DNA from: Gammaproteobacteria bacterium
GTDB lineage: Bacteria > Pseudomonadota > Gammaproteobacteria > Competibacterales > Competibacteraceae
DNA: 64,000 nucleotides
Direction of reading: 5' to 3'
NCBI GenBank assembly: GCA_024235135.1
Contig: JACKMZ010000005.1
Location: 169,252 to 233,251, forward strand
Shown: one piece after another, positions 54,323-63,610 of the stretch
Numbering within the stretch: position 1 is the stretch's first letter
Layout: each line of letters starts with the position of its first letter
Position numbers and translations under genes: made by a program
Notes under the pieces: generated by a model
Database searches by the model: none
The model's input: the letters and a program-made list of their open reading frames with translations, nothing else
Told to the model about the DNA's origin: nothing

Positions 54323-54598
54323 ATGCCTCACACGATCAAACACAAGAAAGCTCTGCTTGCCCGAGTACGCCGCATGCAAGGTCAGGTAAACGCATTGGAG
54401 CGCGCGCTCGAACAAGAAAGCGACTGCTCGGCGGTGCTTCAGCAGATCGCCGCGATTCGCGGCGCGGTCAACGGCCTGATGGCGCAGGTGCTGGAAGAAC
54501 ATTTGCGCGATCATTTGGGGGCGGAAGATCGAACGCCACAGGAACGGCAGGAAGATCTCGAACAGGTGCTCAGCGTCTTACGGTCATACCTCAAGTAA
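54323..54598 (+). CDS. CsoR/RcnR-family metal-sensing repressor (DmeR-like)
   Basis: 91 residues from the ATG at 54323; the longer frame upstream is spurious. All-helical with MPHTIKHKKALLARVRRMQG, then VNALERALEQESDCSAVLQQ and a C-terminal LVEEHLRDHL-like helix. The N-terminal His and Cys35-region positions match RcnR-type metal ligands (H3, C35-like). It probably represses dmeF and itself until Ni or Co binds. Confidence 0.9.
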   Translation: MPHTIKHKKALLARVRRMQGQVNALERALEQESDCSAVLQQIAAIRGAVNGLMAQVLEEHLRDHLGAEDRTPQERQEDLEQVLSVLRSYLK

Positions 54599-54672
54599 GG
54601 CCCAGTCGCCCGTAAGATTCGGCATGATCTGGAGCCGCCGATAGGGCAGTCGGCGGCGAAAACTTCATTCGC

Positions 54673-54855
54673 TTACCCCCTACCGTTCGGTTCCGAAAGC
54701 CGTTGGCGAAACAACTCAATGGGCTCCGCCGACATCGCTCGATTTATGGCTTCAGTCTGATTTTGCGGGTCTAGTGGCAAGCCGGGCCGAATCGACTGGA
54801 TGGCCAACGTCAGCCACCGGCGGTTCCCTTGCCGGCGGAAGTCGACCGTATCCAT
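54673..54855 (-). CDS. Small protein downstream of the hydrolase gene
   Basis: 60 residues (MDTVDFRRQGNRRWLTLAIQ, then AINRAMSAEPIELFRQRLSE). It begins 5 bp after the hydrolase stop on the same strand, so it is probably cotranscribed. The composition is protein-like and amphipathic. No family was recognised. It could be a companion or immunity-type protein, or a small hypothetical. Confidence 0.45.
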   Translation of the reverse strand: MDTVDFRRQGNRRWLTLAIQSIRPGLPLDPQNQTEAINRAMSAEPIELFRQRLSEPNGRG

Positions 54856-54860
54856 TTTCT

Positions 54861-55940
54861 CTAGGGAGCGAAACCGAATTCCCTACGCTTATAGGCATTG
54901 GCGTGCAATTTCAAAAACTGTCTTAGTGCTTTGCCTTCGTCAGAGCGATTGAGCTGGTCATTCAGATTTTTACCATAGGCATTCATGTAATGGTGACACA
55001 CGTTGGCTACATTGACCGGATGAAACTGCGCAACCAGTCGAAACACCGGAAGTATCCGGCGGAAATTATTGCCCTGTTTTTCCGCCCATTGCGCCAACCT
55101 CTTCGGGTCCAATGTTCGAACTCGACCGAGTGGGTCGCCATACTCGAAACGCTTGAGTACGAATATCGGATTGTAATGCATATACTCCAGAAAGCTGTGG
55201 GTCGCTTTTCCATCAATCCATGCGGGTGACTTTTTGCCATGGGTCATGGCATAAGTATCTTTATCATCGACTTTGGTAATCGTGCCGGATAACGACCGGA
55301 TGACCCCGTCGATACTCATTATTTGAAAAAGGTTTGGAATGGGGTCCCAGTTAAATTCCATGTTGACCAGCTTGACGCCGCTCGGCCAGCCGCCACATGG
55401 CGAACCATAAGTATAGACCACGCGACCACTTAGAGCTGAAGGTCCATCCAGCGCACGGATGGCGTTCAGGGTATTGGATGTAATGTAATTCCCCTGGCTA
55501 TGTGCATGGACGTCGTATTTTTTACGACGTATCAGACGAAACAGGGAGAGTGCGGCGGGATTGGCCTCTAACAATTCATTGACGAAGCCGGTACGCGCCT
55601 TTTCAGGGAGCAGCCGAAATTGATCGTAGGATTTAAATTTTCCGGTGATGCATTCCCATACGTCCATTGCCAGATTTATTGCCCCGTTACCTGTGCCATT
55701 TTTACCGGAAGCGTTATACACGCCCATGACCGGGCAAAATTGCAACAGCGATAATTCCAGACAACTGTCCATGTGATCTTTGGGCCGATTGTTTACGCCG
55801 TTGATAAAAATGATCCGTCGTTGATGGTTGAAATGGGCGTTTTCTTGAATTCCACTGGCGATATACAAACTGATTGCCCCGTCGTCTTTGGGAGGCATCG
55901 TGCTTGGAAACCGAGGCTCGTAAAGCGGTAGGTCGGACAT
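54861..55940 (-). CDS. Putative alpha/beta hydrolase (lipase-like)
   Basis: 359 residues with a GGAG ribosome site. After RRIIFINGVNNRP (strand with oxyanion region), the nucleophile elbow is VHAHSQGNYI (A-x-S-x-G, Ser near residue 148), followed by VVYTYGSPCGGWP. The late THSFLEYMHY could hold the catalytic His, and an Asp lies at NWDPIPNLFQ. This is the layout of lipase-like hydrolases, including some type VI secretion effectors, but no secretion gene is near. A small gene follows directly. The substrate is unknown. Confidence 0.65.
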   Translation of the reverse strand: MSDLPLYEPRFPSTMPPKDDGAISLYIASGIQENAHFNHQRRIIFINGVNNRPKDHMDSCLELSLLQFCPVMGVYNASGKNGTGNGAINLAMDVWECITGKFKSYDQFRLLPEKARTGFVNELLEANPAALSLFRLIRRKKYDVHAHSQGNYITSNTLNAIRALDGPSALSGRVVYTYGSPCGGWPSGVKLVNMEFNWDPIPNLFQIMSIDGVIRSLSGTITKVDDKDTYAMTHGKKSPAWIDGKATHSFLEYMHYNPIFVLKRFEYGDPLGRVRTLDPKRLAQWAEKQGNNFRRILPVFRLVAQFHPVNVANVCHHYMNAYGKNLNDQLNRSDEGKALRQFLKLHANAYKRREFGFAP

Positions 55941-56421
55941 CGCTGGACTCCTGCATCTTCAATTTCATTGCAATACGGCCGGACATTGGGCCGACCGATT
56001 CGGATGGGTTCGGGTGCGCGCAGCCGATAGCAGGCCCACCCTGAACACCCTACTTTCCCAATGCGAATCCGATTGAACTTTGGATGCACCCAAGCGAGGT
56101 CAATTTTTATATTTCTCTCCGGAATATCCGAACTAACATTAGAATGATGAGGAGCTATTACGATCCTAAATCCTCTCACGTTCCTCGCCCCTGAAAATTA
56201 TCCGCACCGATGGGATGGGTTCGCGAGCGGGCGAACAGCATGTAAGCCCCTGTAGAGGGCCTTCTACTGAAAACGTGGCGGCTTTCCACGAAAAGCGTGA
56301 AAGCATGGCGACAACGTTTGGCGCTGCGATAAGCCGTCGTACCCTGGGTGGTCCGGACCCGGCGGCTAGGATGCGCGATGAACGAGCTGTTGGCGAGTTT
56401 TAATACCGAGTTAATAACATA
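55941..56421. other. Divergent spacer of about 480 bp
   Basis: It lies between the hydrolase gene and the GGDEF-EAL gene. No gene or known riboswitch fold was recognised. Confidence 0.4.
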
Positions 56422-58842
56422 GTGATGAGCTCAGATATTGTACTGCGTCAATTTGCGGAGGCGGCTTTCGACTTGTTCTGGGAATCGGGACCCGATCTGT
56501 GTTTTACTTATCTTTCTCCGTTCATTCAGAAGGCGACCGGCATTCCACCGGAACGACTGATCGGCTCCAACTGGTTGGCGTTGGCGAAGACTGAGTCGTT
56601 CAACGTATCGTCCGAATTGCAGAAATTCTCCAAACGGCAGGTAGTCCGGGATTTCCTATGCCCGATTAGCCACATCGACGGCCGATGTGGCTACCTCAAA
56701 ATCAGTGGCGTTCCCCAGTACGCGGTGGATGGCGGCTTTTTGGGCTACCGCGGCATCGGCATCGACTACAGTTCGCAAGTGACGGAAACCCAGCGCGCCA
56801 ACCAGTCAAACGAGTGGCTTGAAGACGCCATTGAGAGCATCGTCGACGGGTGCGCGCTGTTTGACGCAGAAGATCAGTTAATTTTTTGTAACGACAAATA
56901 CAAAGCGGCTTTCCCTGAGGTAGCCAATCTTTTGGCGCCGGGCATCACATTTCGAACCGTGATCGAACGAATTGCCCAGGCGGGGAAAATACTGGGAAGC
57001 GTTGGCCGGGAAGAGCAATGGGTAAAGGACCGCATGGCCAAACATCGGACTTATCAAGGTCCGATTGAGCACCGCTATTGTGACGGCCTTTGGATTCAAA
57101 TCACGGAATACCGCACGCGGGAGGGGGGTACTTTAATCGTTCGCAACGACATTACCCAACGCAAACGCACCGAAGAACATTTGTTGAAATTATTCCGAGC
57201 GGTCGAACAAAGTCCGGTATCCGTGGTGATTACCAATCTGCAAGGCGATATTGAATACGTTAATCCCAAGTTCGTTGAAGTCACTGGCTACAGCGCCGAG
57301 GAGGTTATAGGACAAAACTCGCGCCTGTTGAAATCAGGCGACAAACCTTCGCGTGAATACCAAGAGCTATGGGAAACCATCAAGAGCGGCAAAGAATGGC
57401 GTGGCGAATTTCTTAACAGGAAAAAAGACGGCACGCTGTATTGGGAGTTCGCCTCGATCTCGCCCGTCAAAACGGTAGACGACAAGATCACCCATTACTT
57501 GGCCGTCAAGGAAGACATCACACTGCGCAAGGAGTATGAGACTCGTCTGTTGCATATGGCCAATTTCGACGAGATCACCCATCTTCCCAACCGCGCGCTG
57601 GCCATGGATCGATTGTCCGCGGCGCTGGCCCGAGCGCGCCGGCACAATTGCAAGGTAGGGTTGCTGTTTATCGATCTGGATCAATTCAAAAAGGTAAACG
57701 ATACGTTGGGTCACGCCGCCGGCGATTTATTGTTAAATCAGGCGGGCCAACGTTTCCGCAATTGTCTACGCGAGGACGATACGGTCGCTCGATTGGGTGG
57801 CGACGAGTTTGCAATCATACTCCCTGAAATCGAGGACGCCCTCGATGCCGAACCGGTGGCCGCCAGAATTTTAGAAGCTTTTTCGCACCATTTCGTGGTG
57901 GATGGTCATGAAGTCTATACCACCACGAGCATTGGTATCGCGGTTTTCCCCGACCACAGCCATCATGTCGACACCTTGATGAGAGACGCTGACACGGCCA
58001 TGTATCTGGCTAAAAGCAAGGGACGCAATACCTTCCGCTACTTCACTACAGAACTCAATGATAAAGCCCGCCAGTTGATGCGGATGGAATCCCATTTGCG
58101 TCGAGCACTCGAACTGGGTGAGTTGACGCTGCACTATCAGCCCATCGTGGCGATTGACACGGGCAAATTGGACGGGATGGAAGCCTTGCTCCGCTGGCAT
58201 AACACGGAGTTGGGCGACGTGTCGCCGGAACGGTTTATCAAATTGGCGGAAGACACGGGTTTAATTGCAACGATCGGGGCTTGGGTGCTGAACACGGCAT
58301 GTCGTCAAGCCAACCAATGGCATGTTCAACTACAAAAACCGCTAAATATAGCCGTGAATGTTTCCAGTCGTCAGTTTCATGACACTACCTTATTACGGAC
58401 TGTTCTTGGTACTTTGTCAGAAAGCGGTCTTAAACCACAATACTTGGAGTTAGAGATTACCGAAGGTTTATTGATGGACGATTTAAGTCAAACCACCTCG
58501 ACGCTTTATGAACTAGCCAAGCTCGGCGTACATTTGGCTGTGGACGATTTCGGTACGGGCTATTCGTCTCTGAGTTATCTTAGGCGCTTTCGCGTGGATA
58601 AATTAAAGATCGATAAATCCTTTATCCAAGGAATGACAACGGATGCGAATAACGCGGTATTGGTCAAAACTGTCGTTGCACTAGGTCACAGTCTGGGTTT
58701 GCGCGTTGTGGCGGAGGGAGTGGAAACACAGGCGCAATTGGCGCAATTGAAAGAGTACAATTGTGACTTGGCGCAAGGTTACTATTTCAGTCCCCCTGTG
58801 CCAGGCGATGTGCTAACCAAACGGCTGCAGGAATGGCTTTGA
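56422..58842 (+). CDS. PAS-PAS-PAS-GGDEF-EAL c-di-GMP signalling protein
   Basis: 806 residues; GTG 56422 or ATG 56425. Three PAS-like segments come first (to about residue 370); the third has VNPKFVEVTGYSAEEVIGQN and ends in SPVKTVDDKITHYLAVKEDIT. The GGDEF domain carries RLGGDEFAIIL (about 456-466), intact for diguanylate cyclase activity. The EAL domain shows MEALLRWH (about 586) and AVDDFGTGYSSLSYL, with the catalytic residues of a phosphodiesterase. No membrane helix is seen, so it is cytosolic. The ligand of the PAS domains is unknown. Confidence 0.95.
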   Translation: MMSSDIVLRQFAEAAFDLFWESGPDLCFTYLSPFIQKATGIPPERLIGSNWLALAKTESFNVSSELQKFSKRQVVRDFLCPISHIDGRCGYLKISGVPQYAVDGGFLGYRGIGIDYSSQVTETQRANQSNEWLEDAIESIVDGCALFDAEDQLIFCNDKYKAAFPEVANLLAPGITFRTVIERIAQAGKILGSVGREEQWVKDRMAKHRTYQGPIEHRYCDGLWIQITEYRTREGGTLIVRNDITQRKRTEEHLLKLFRAVEQSPVSVVITNLQGDIEYVNPKFVEVTGYSAEEVIGQNSRLLKSGDKPSREYQELWETIKSGKEWRGEFLNRKKDGTLYWEFASISPVKTVDDKITHYLAVKEDITLRKEYETRLLHMANFDEITHLPNRALAMDRLSAALARARRHNCKVGLLFIDLDQFKKVNDTLGHAAGDLLLNQAGQRFRNCLREDDTVARLGGDEFAIILPEIEDALDAEPVAARILEAFSHHFVVDGHEVYTTTSIGIAVFPDHSHHVDTLMRDADTAMYLAKSKGRNTFRYFTTELNDKARQLMRMESHLRRALELGELTLHYQPIVAIDTGKLDGMEALLRWHNTELGDVSPERFIKLAEDTGLIATIGAWVLNTACRQANQWHVQLQKPLNIAVNVSSRQFHDTTLLRTVLGTLSESGLKPQYLELEITEGLLMDDLSQTTSTLYELAKLGVHLAVDDFGTGYSSLSYLRRFRVDKLKIDKSFIQGMTTDANNAVLVKTVVALGHSLGLRVVAEGVETQAQLAQLKEYNCDLAQGYYFSPPVPGDVLTKRLQEWL

Positions 58843-59235
58843 TCGCTCGGTCTGCAATCACTCACTGGGCCGTCGAAGTCTAACCGGCCTTAGGGAAGTG
58901 AAGGCGGTCTTCAAACGGTCACTAGTGAACAGAGCTGAAAATCGTGACCGCGAGCAAATTTTTACGGGAACCGGCTCGCTAACCGGGCACGGTGGATAGG
59001 GAAATTGTGCCTCGTTTTGTAGAATGTCGTGGTGCCGGTTGTTTTGCCCTGGGAAAACCCAGCGTGGCCCGGCAACACTTACCCGAGGCAGCATTCAATC
59101 TGGGCTGGACAGTGCAGCGATTGGAATCCGATAAAATGCCAATCTAGCCGGTTTTCAGTTTCGGAAGCCAGTCATTAATGAACCAGGGGCTTAGGCTATG
59201 AACGAACAGCCCCGCTACTACTTGGAGATAACGTG
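58843..59235. other. Intergenic stretch of about 390 bp
   Basis: It precedes the second MbtH gene and presumably holds its promoter. No gene was recognised. Confidence 0.4.
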
Positions 59236-59451
59236 ATGGCCAATCCCTTTGAAGATGAAAACGGCGAATATCTTGTATTGACGAATCAAGAAGCCCAGTA
59301 TTCTTTGTGGCCTAGCTTTCGCGAAATTCCCGCCGGTTGGAATGCGGTTGGCCCACGAGGCAAGCGACAAATCTGCCTGGAGTGGATTGAAGCCCATTGG
59401 ACCGATATGCGGCCCAAAAGCCTGATAGACGCCATGGCCACAAGCAAGTGA
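59236..59451 (+). CDS. Second MbtH-like protein
   Basis: 71 residues from the ATG at 59236. The signature is complete: EAQYSLWPSFREIPAGWNAVG, then ICLEWIEAHWTDMRPKSL. It differs in many positions from the copy at 1.1 kb (for example EAHWTDMRPKSL versus [12 protein letters not shown]), so it is not a recent duplicate. About 4 kb downstream an NRPS begins on the same strand, but CobQ and an IS element lie between. It probably serves that NRPS. Confidence 0.95.
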   Translation: MANPFEDENGEYLVLTNQEAQYSLWPSFREIPAGWNAVGPRGKRQICLEWIEAHWTDMRPKSLIDAMATSK

Positions 59452-59708
59452 ACTTAATGGCATTCTAATGGGGCGCCCGTTCGCTGACGAGGTACGGGAT
59501 GATTTTGGCCCGGCGGGCTGCTGCGCTGATCGATCGCTTTCGAAGATTCCGAGGCCGAATGGCTTTGCGGTGGGCAATAGGAAGGCGGGGTGAGCGATGC
59601 ACGCCTCCAGCCGTCCCGAAGCAGGCGATGGCGCGGTGACATTCCCGCGCGTAGCGGCGGCTATTTGCAGACCGCCCTCGCCGAGGGCCAATTCCATCGG
59701 GAGCACGC

Positions 59709-61187
59709 GTGAGCAACACCTTGATGATCCAGGGCACGACCTCGGATGCCGGCAAGAGCCTGTTGGTCACGGCATTGGGTCGCGCCTTGGCCCGCCGCGG
59801 AATCGACGTCGCGCCGTTCAAGCCGCAGAATATGGCGTTGAACAGTGCGGTCACCGACGACGGCGGGGAAATTGGCCGTGCTCAGGCGGTCCAGGCTCGG
59901 GCTTGCAAACTGCCTCCCGAGCGAGACATGAACCCGGTTCTGCTCAAACCCAATACCGACATCGGCGCTCAGGTGATCATTCAGGGCCTGGCGATCGGTG
60001 CGATGGACGCGCAGGACTATCATCGTTACAAGCGGATCGCCCGCGATGCCGTGATGGAATCCTATCGCCGCCTGGCGCGACGTCATGCAGTCCTATTGGT
60101 GGAAGGCGCGGGCTCCCCGGCGGAGATCAATCTGCGCGCCAACGATATCGCCAACATGGGCTTCGCCGAAACCGTGGATTGCCCAGTGATTTTGATTGCC
60201 GACATCGACCGGGGTGGCGTCTTCGCTCATTTGGTCGGCACCCTGGCGCTGCTCAGCACCAGCGAGCAGGCACGCGTGGCCGGTTTCGTCATCAACCGCT
60301 TTCGGGGCGATATCGCCTTGTTGCAACCGGGTTTGGATTGGCTGGAAGACTATACCGGTAAACCCGTGCTAGGCGTTCTGCCCTATCTCAACGGGTTATA
60401 TTTGGAAGCGGAAGACGCTCTGCCCCGCACCCCGGCTCCCGCCAGGGTACCGGGTTCGTCGTTACGGGTGATCGTCCCCGCTTTACCCCGCATCAGCAAC
60501 CATACCGATTTCGATCCCTTGCGTTGGCACGATCAGGTCGATTTTCGTTTTATCGGACCCGACGAGCCGATTCCTGACGCCGATTGGGTGATCTTGCCCG
60601 GCTCTAAATCCGTGCGAAATGATCTGGATTGGTTGCGCCGTCAGGGATGGGTGCAGGCGATGCAACGCCATTTGCGCTACGGCGGGAAACTGATGGGAAT
60701 CTGTGGAGGATGGCAGATGCTCGGCGAGGCCGTGCACGATCCGGACGGCCTGGAAGGTATCCCTGGCAGCAGCCCGGGATTGGGTTGGCTGGCCGTGCAA
60801 ACCACGCTGGCGCCGGATAAGCAGTTGCGTAACGTCAGTGGTCGGCTATTGCTCGCCGATCGTCCATCCGTCCGGGGTTACGAAATCCATGCGGGCGTCA
60901 CTACCGGGTCGGCGTTGGAACGTCCCGCCGTGGCCCTGGAACACGGTCGCGACGGCGCATTCAGCGACGATGATCAGATCATGGGCACCTACGTCCATGG
61001 ACTATTCGACAAACCGGCCGCCTGTCAGGCGTTATTGCAGTGGGCCGGTCTTAGGAATGCAGGCATCCATGACTTCCAAAGCCGTTACGAAAGACAGTTC
61101 GAGCGGTTGGCGGATGCCGTTGAAACTCATCTGAATATGCCCGCCATCCTGAGTCTGTTGGACGATCCTCCGGCAGGTAACCCTTGA
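59709..61187 (+). CDS. cobQ: Cobyric acid synthase
   Basis: 492 residues from a GTG with GGGAG upstream. The N-terminal ATPase-like domain has [18 protein letters not shown], then [18 protein letters not shown] and [18 protein letters not shown]. The C-terminal glutamine amidotransferase shows the nucleophile Cys in [12 protein letters not shown] and His near GYEIHAG. It amidates the side chains b, d, e and g of adenosylcobyrinic a,c-diamide in B12 synthesis. No other cobalamin gene and no B12 riboswitch is visible nearby. Confidence 0.96.
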   Translation: MSNTLMIQGTTSDAGKSLLVTALGRALARRGIDVAPFKPQNMALNSAVTDDGGEIGRAQAVQARACKLPPERDMNPVLLKPNTDIGAQVIIQGLAIGAMDAQDYHRYKRIARDAVMESYRRLARRHAVLLVEGAGSPAEINLRANDIANMGFAETVDCPVILIADIDRGGVFAHLVGTLALLSTSEQARVAGFVINRFRGDIALLQPGLDWLEDYTGKPVLGVLPYLNGLYLEAEDALPRTPAPARVPGSSLRVIVPALPRISNHTDFDPLRWHDQVDFRFIGPDEPIPDADWVILPGSKSVRNDLDWLRRQGWVQAMQRHLRYGGKLMGICGGWQMLGEAVHDPDGLEGIPGSSPGLGWLAVQTTLAPDKQLRNVSGRLLLADRPSVRGYEIHAGVTTGSALERPAVALEHGRDGAFSDDDQIMGTYVHGLFDKPAACQALLQWAGLRNAGIHDFQSRYERQFERLADAVETHLNMPAILSLLDDPPAGNP

Positions 61188-61702
61188 TATTCGGCGTCCA
61201 CCTGTCAGATTACTTGATCGACCGGTACAAGCGGCACAAGAACGGCCGGTTGACCGATAGGGAGTCGCCTGGCCACCGCTGAAAACGAACCGGCTTCCAC
61301 GAAAGTGTATAACGTGAGTTCCAGCCCAGACGCGCCGCCAACTTTTGGGCAATCACTCACAGTTCGTCAATCACCCGCTCGGCTTCTTCCAGATCACTGA
61401 CCTTTCGCCGTTTCGTCAGCGGTTTTTGGGACTTTAGTCATGCCCTAGAGAATGTCCGACCCTGGTCTTTCCTTCCATTCCTATTGTCAAAACCTTCCCA
61501 GTGAACCGACAGAAGCAAGAAATATTCTGGCTTTTATACTGTAAGCAAGGCTGAGAAAAGTCTTCGAATAACATAGGTTACCAATTATACTTGCCCAGAC
61601 TATTACGGTTGATGAAGATAATTCAGGCAGACAAGGAATTCATAAGGTATTGGATCGGAAGCCGAAAAGAATGACAACGCATGAGAATGGGATCGTGAAA
61701 TA
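61188..61702. other. Intergenic stretch of about 515 bp
   Basis: It contains only shadow frames. It ends at the left terminal repeat of the IS5-family element. Confidence 0.4.
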
Positions 61703-62560
61703 GACCTCTTGCAAAAGTCGGAAAGAGTCCCGATATGAAGGGCTATGAGATATGAACAAACCCACCGACCCCGAGAGGCGGAATTCAAGCGCCAGTGCGG
61801 TGTCAAGCGGCACACGTTTGCGAAGATGTTGGAAGAGTTGCAAACGGCCAGCGCCGGCAAGATCAAATCGGGACGCCCCAGTAGACTGAGTTTAGCGGAT
61901 CAACTGCTGATGACCTTATCGTACTGGCGCGAATACCGTACTCTTTTTCACTTGGGCAACGACTATGGGGTTAGCGAGGGCGATATGTTGGTCAAGGCCA
62001 AGCGCTTTGCTCTGCCGGCGCGCAACCAGCGGTTTGTCGGTACTGACGAAGCTCTGCAAGCAGTCTTGAGTGATGCCAGCGAAAACCCGCGCGAACGGCC
62101 CCAAAAAAAACAGTGCCACTGGTACAGCGGTAAGCGCAAACGGCACACCTGGAAAAGCCAACTCGTGATGGATTGTGCCAGTGGACGCATTCTGATGACA
62201 GCCACCTCAACGGGCCGCTGCCATGATCGGCGCTTATGCCGGGACAGCAAACTGCGGCTACCCACCGCCGTCTACAGGGTGGCCGACTCCGGTTATCAAG
62301 GCTTGCAACACGAACACAGCCGCACCCTGCTTCCTTACAAGGCAACACTTCAACACCCTCTGGAACCCGAGCAACGGGCCATTAATCGCGAGCACGCACA
62401 ACTGCGCATCCGCATTGAGCATTTGATTCGCCGCTTGAAAGTCTTTTGGATTCTTGCTCGACCCTATCGTAATCGCCGCCGCCGTTTCGGATTACGCCTC
62501 AACCTCATCGCCGGCCTCTACAACTTCGAATTGGCTCAACCCCGACTTTTGCAAGAGGTC
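61703..62560. mobile_element. IS5-family insertion sequence, apparently intact
   Basis: The ends are perfect inverted repeats: GACCTCTTGCAAAAGTCGG at 61703 and its complement ending at 62560. TA dinucleotides flank both sides (61701-61702 and 62561-62562), consistent with a 2-bp target duplication. It contains one transposase gene. About 858 bp, typical of compact IS5-type elements. Confidence 0.85.
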
Positions 62561-62563
62561 TAA
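61745..62563 (+). CDS. IS5-family DDE transposase
   Basis: 272 residues. The N-terminus has FKRQCGVKRHTFAKMLEELQ, then LSLADQLLMTLSYWREYRTL. The catalytic domain includes KKQCHWYSGKRKRHTWKSQL, the second Asp in VADSGYQGLQ and the Glu in RIRIEHLIRRLKVFW. The last codons read through the right terminal repeat, and the stop TAA (62561-62563) lies outside the element in target DNA. The frame is uninterrupted, so it may be active. Confidence 0.92.
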   Translation: MRYEQTHRPREAEFKRQCGVKRHTFAKMLEELQTASAGKIKSGRPSRLSLADQLLMTLSYWREYRTLFHLGNDYGVSEGDMLVKAKRFALPARNQRFVGTDEALQAVLSDASENPRERPQKKQCHWYSGKRKRHTWKSQLVMDCASGRILMTATSTGRCHDRRLCRDSKLRLPTAVYRVADSGYQGLQHEHSRTLLPYKATLQHPLEPEQRAINREHAQLRIRIEHLIRRLKVFWILARPYRNRRRRFGLRLNLIAGLYNFELAQPRLLQEV

Positions 62564-62994
62564 TGAAGACTTTAATCCAATGCTTACTATTATCCTTCTT
62601 GGTGACAGCCTGCGCTGTTCCAGAATATTCCGAGCATATCCAATCAACTCAGCTAATTAAAACAACAACAAGCTGGAACGGACAGCCGTTGCCAGCGTAT
62701 CCGGACGGCACACCTGAAATTACAATTCTCCGAATAACCATTCCTCCGAAAGGGCTTGTGCCATTACACCTGCATCCCGTCATTAATGCAGGCGTCTTGC
62801 TAAAAGGCAAACTCTCGGTTACAACCGAAGCCGGTGACGAATTACATCTGGAACCCAATGAGCCCATAGTTGAAGTCGTCAATACATGGCATTACGGCAA
62901 GAACGAGGGTGATACGCCAGCGGAAATTCTTGTGTTTTATGCCGGCAAAGTCGGAACGCCTGTAACCATCACCCAATCCCCCGAGAAGCCATGA
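62563..62994 (+). CDS. Cupin-domain lipoprotein
   Basis: 143 residues with a lipoprotein signal: MKTLIQCLLLSFLVTAC, with Cys at about 17. The cupin core has PLHLHPVINAGVLLKGKLSV (metal-type His pair) and the second motif with NTWHYGKNEGDTPAEILVFY. Its ATG overlaps the transposase stop (TAATG), because the IS5 element inserted right before it. The native promoter and ribosome site have been displaced; expression may now depend on transposase readthrough. Exported, substrate unknown. Confidence 0.85.
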   Translation: MKTLIQCLLLSFLVTACAVPEYSEHIQSTQLIKTTTSWNGQPLPAYPDGTPEITILRITIPPKGLVPLHLHPVINAGVLLKGKLSVTTEAGDELHLEPNEPIVEVVNTWHYGKNEGDTPAEILVFYAGKVGTPVTITQSPEKP

Positions 62995-63610
62995 TTGTGT
63001 GTCCGATACCCGCATCGCGGCATCGACCCAGACGCCGTAATGTTGATAAAAACCTTTCGGGGTATGTTGACGGCGCATCATACACAGGTCGATGGGCGTC
63101 TGTACCAGCTTGTGTAAGCCATGGGTTAGATAGGCAAAATTCTGCTTTATCCGAAAGCGGTTATCTTGACGGCAACGTTTTCGTCCCGTAGCCAGTGGAA
63201 TAACGGCTACGGGACGAAAACGTGAAATGACTGGGCATATTCGCCCGTCCACGATAGACCTCAGGGTGCGGCGAGCGGCATGTAACTGTTCACCAGGACT
63301 ATGTTGACGGCAGGCTGATATTCTGTAACTCGCCATTTTAATGCTATTGCGTACTTGATAACGTGCGATCACAGGCAACAAGGTTATAAAAATGGCGTTT
63401 TTCAGGTGCTTTGGGGTTGTCAAGTCACTCCCGGTGAACAGTTACAGCGGCATCACTATCAGCCTGTCCGTGAACGCCGTTAGCCATCATATCGATTCAT
63501 TAATCATCACCGATAGGGCTTCTGGTCGGCCTCTGGTTTGCCACACGGTGGGCCAGTTGCCCGGCCACGGCATGCGAGCCTAACTCTTCGCCCACGACGA
63601 GAGTATTTCA
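62995..63610. other. Non-coding stretch of about 615 bp before the NRPS
   Basis: A minus-strand frame across 62842-63423 overlaps the cupin gene and looks like a shadow, although part of it (about 63000-63190) has mildly protein-like composition. The main feature is the inverted repeat at 63175-63223. The NRPS promoter should lie here. Confidence 0.4.
63175..63223. repeat. Perfect 19-bp inverted repeat
   Basis: ACGTTTTCGTCCCGTAGCC (63175-63193) and GGCTACGGGACGAAAACGT (63205-63223) are exact complements around an 11-nt loop. No T-tract follows, so it is not a standard terminator. It could be a small mobile-element relic, a protein-binding site or an mRNA structure. Confidence 0.85.

Noticed and set aside
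62842..63423. Minus-strand frame of 193 codons overlapping the cupin gene
   Set aside because: It is antisense to the cupin gene over about 150 bp and has no recognised domain or ribosome site.
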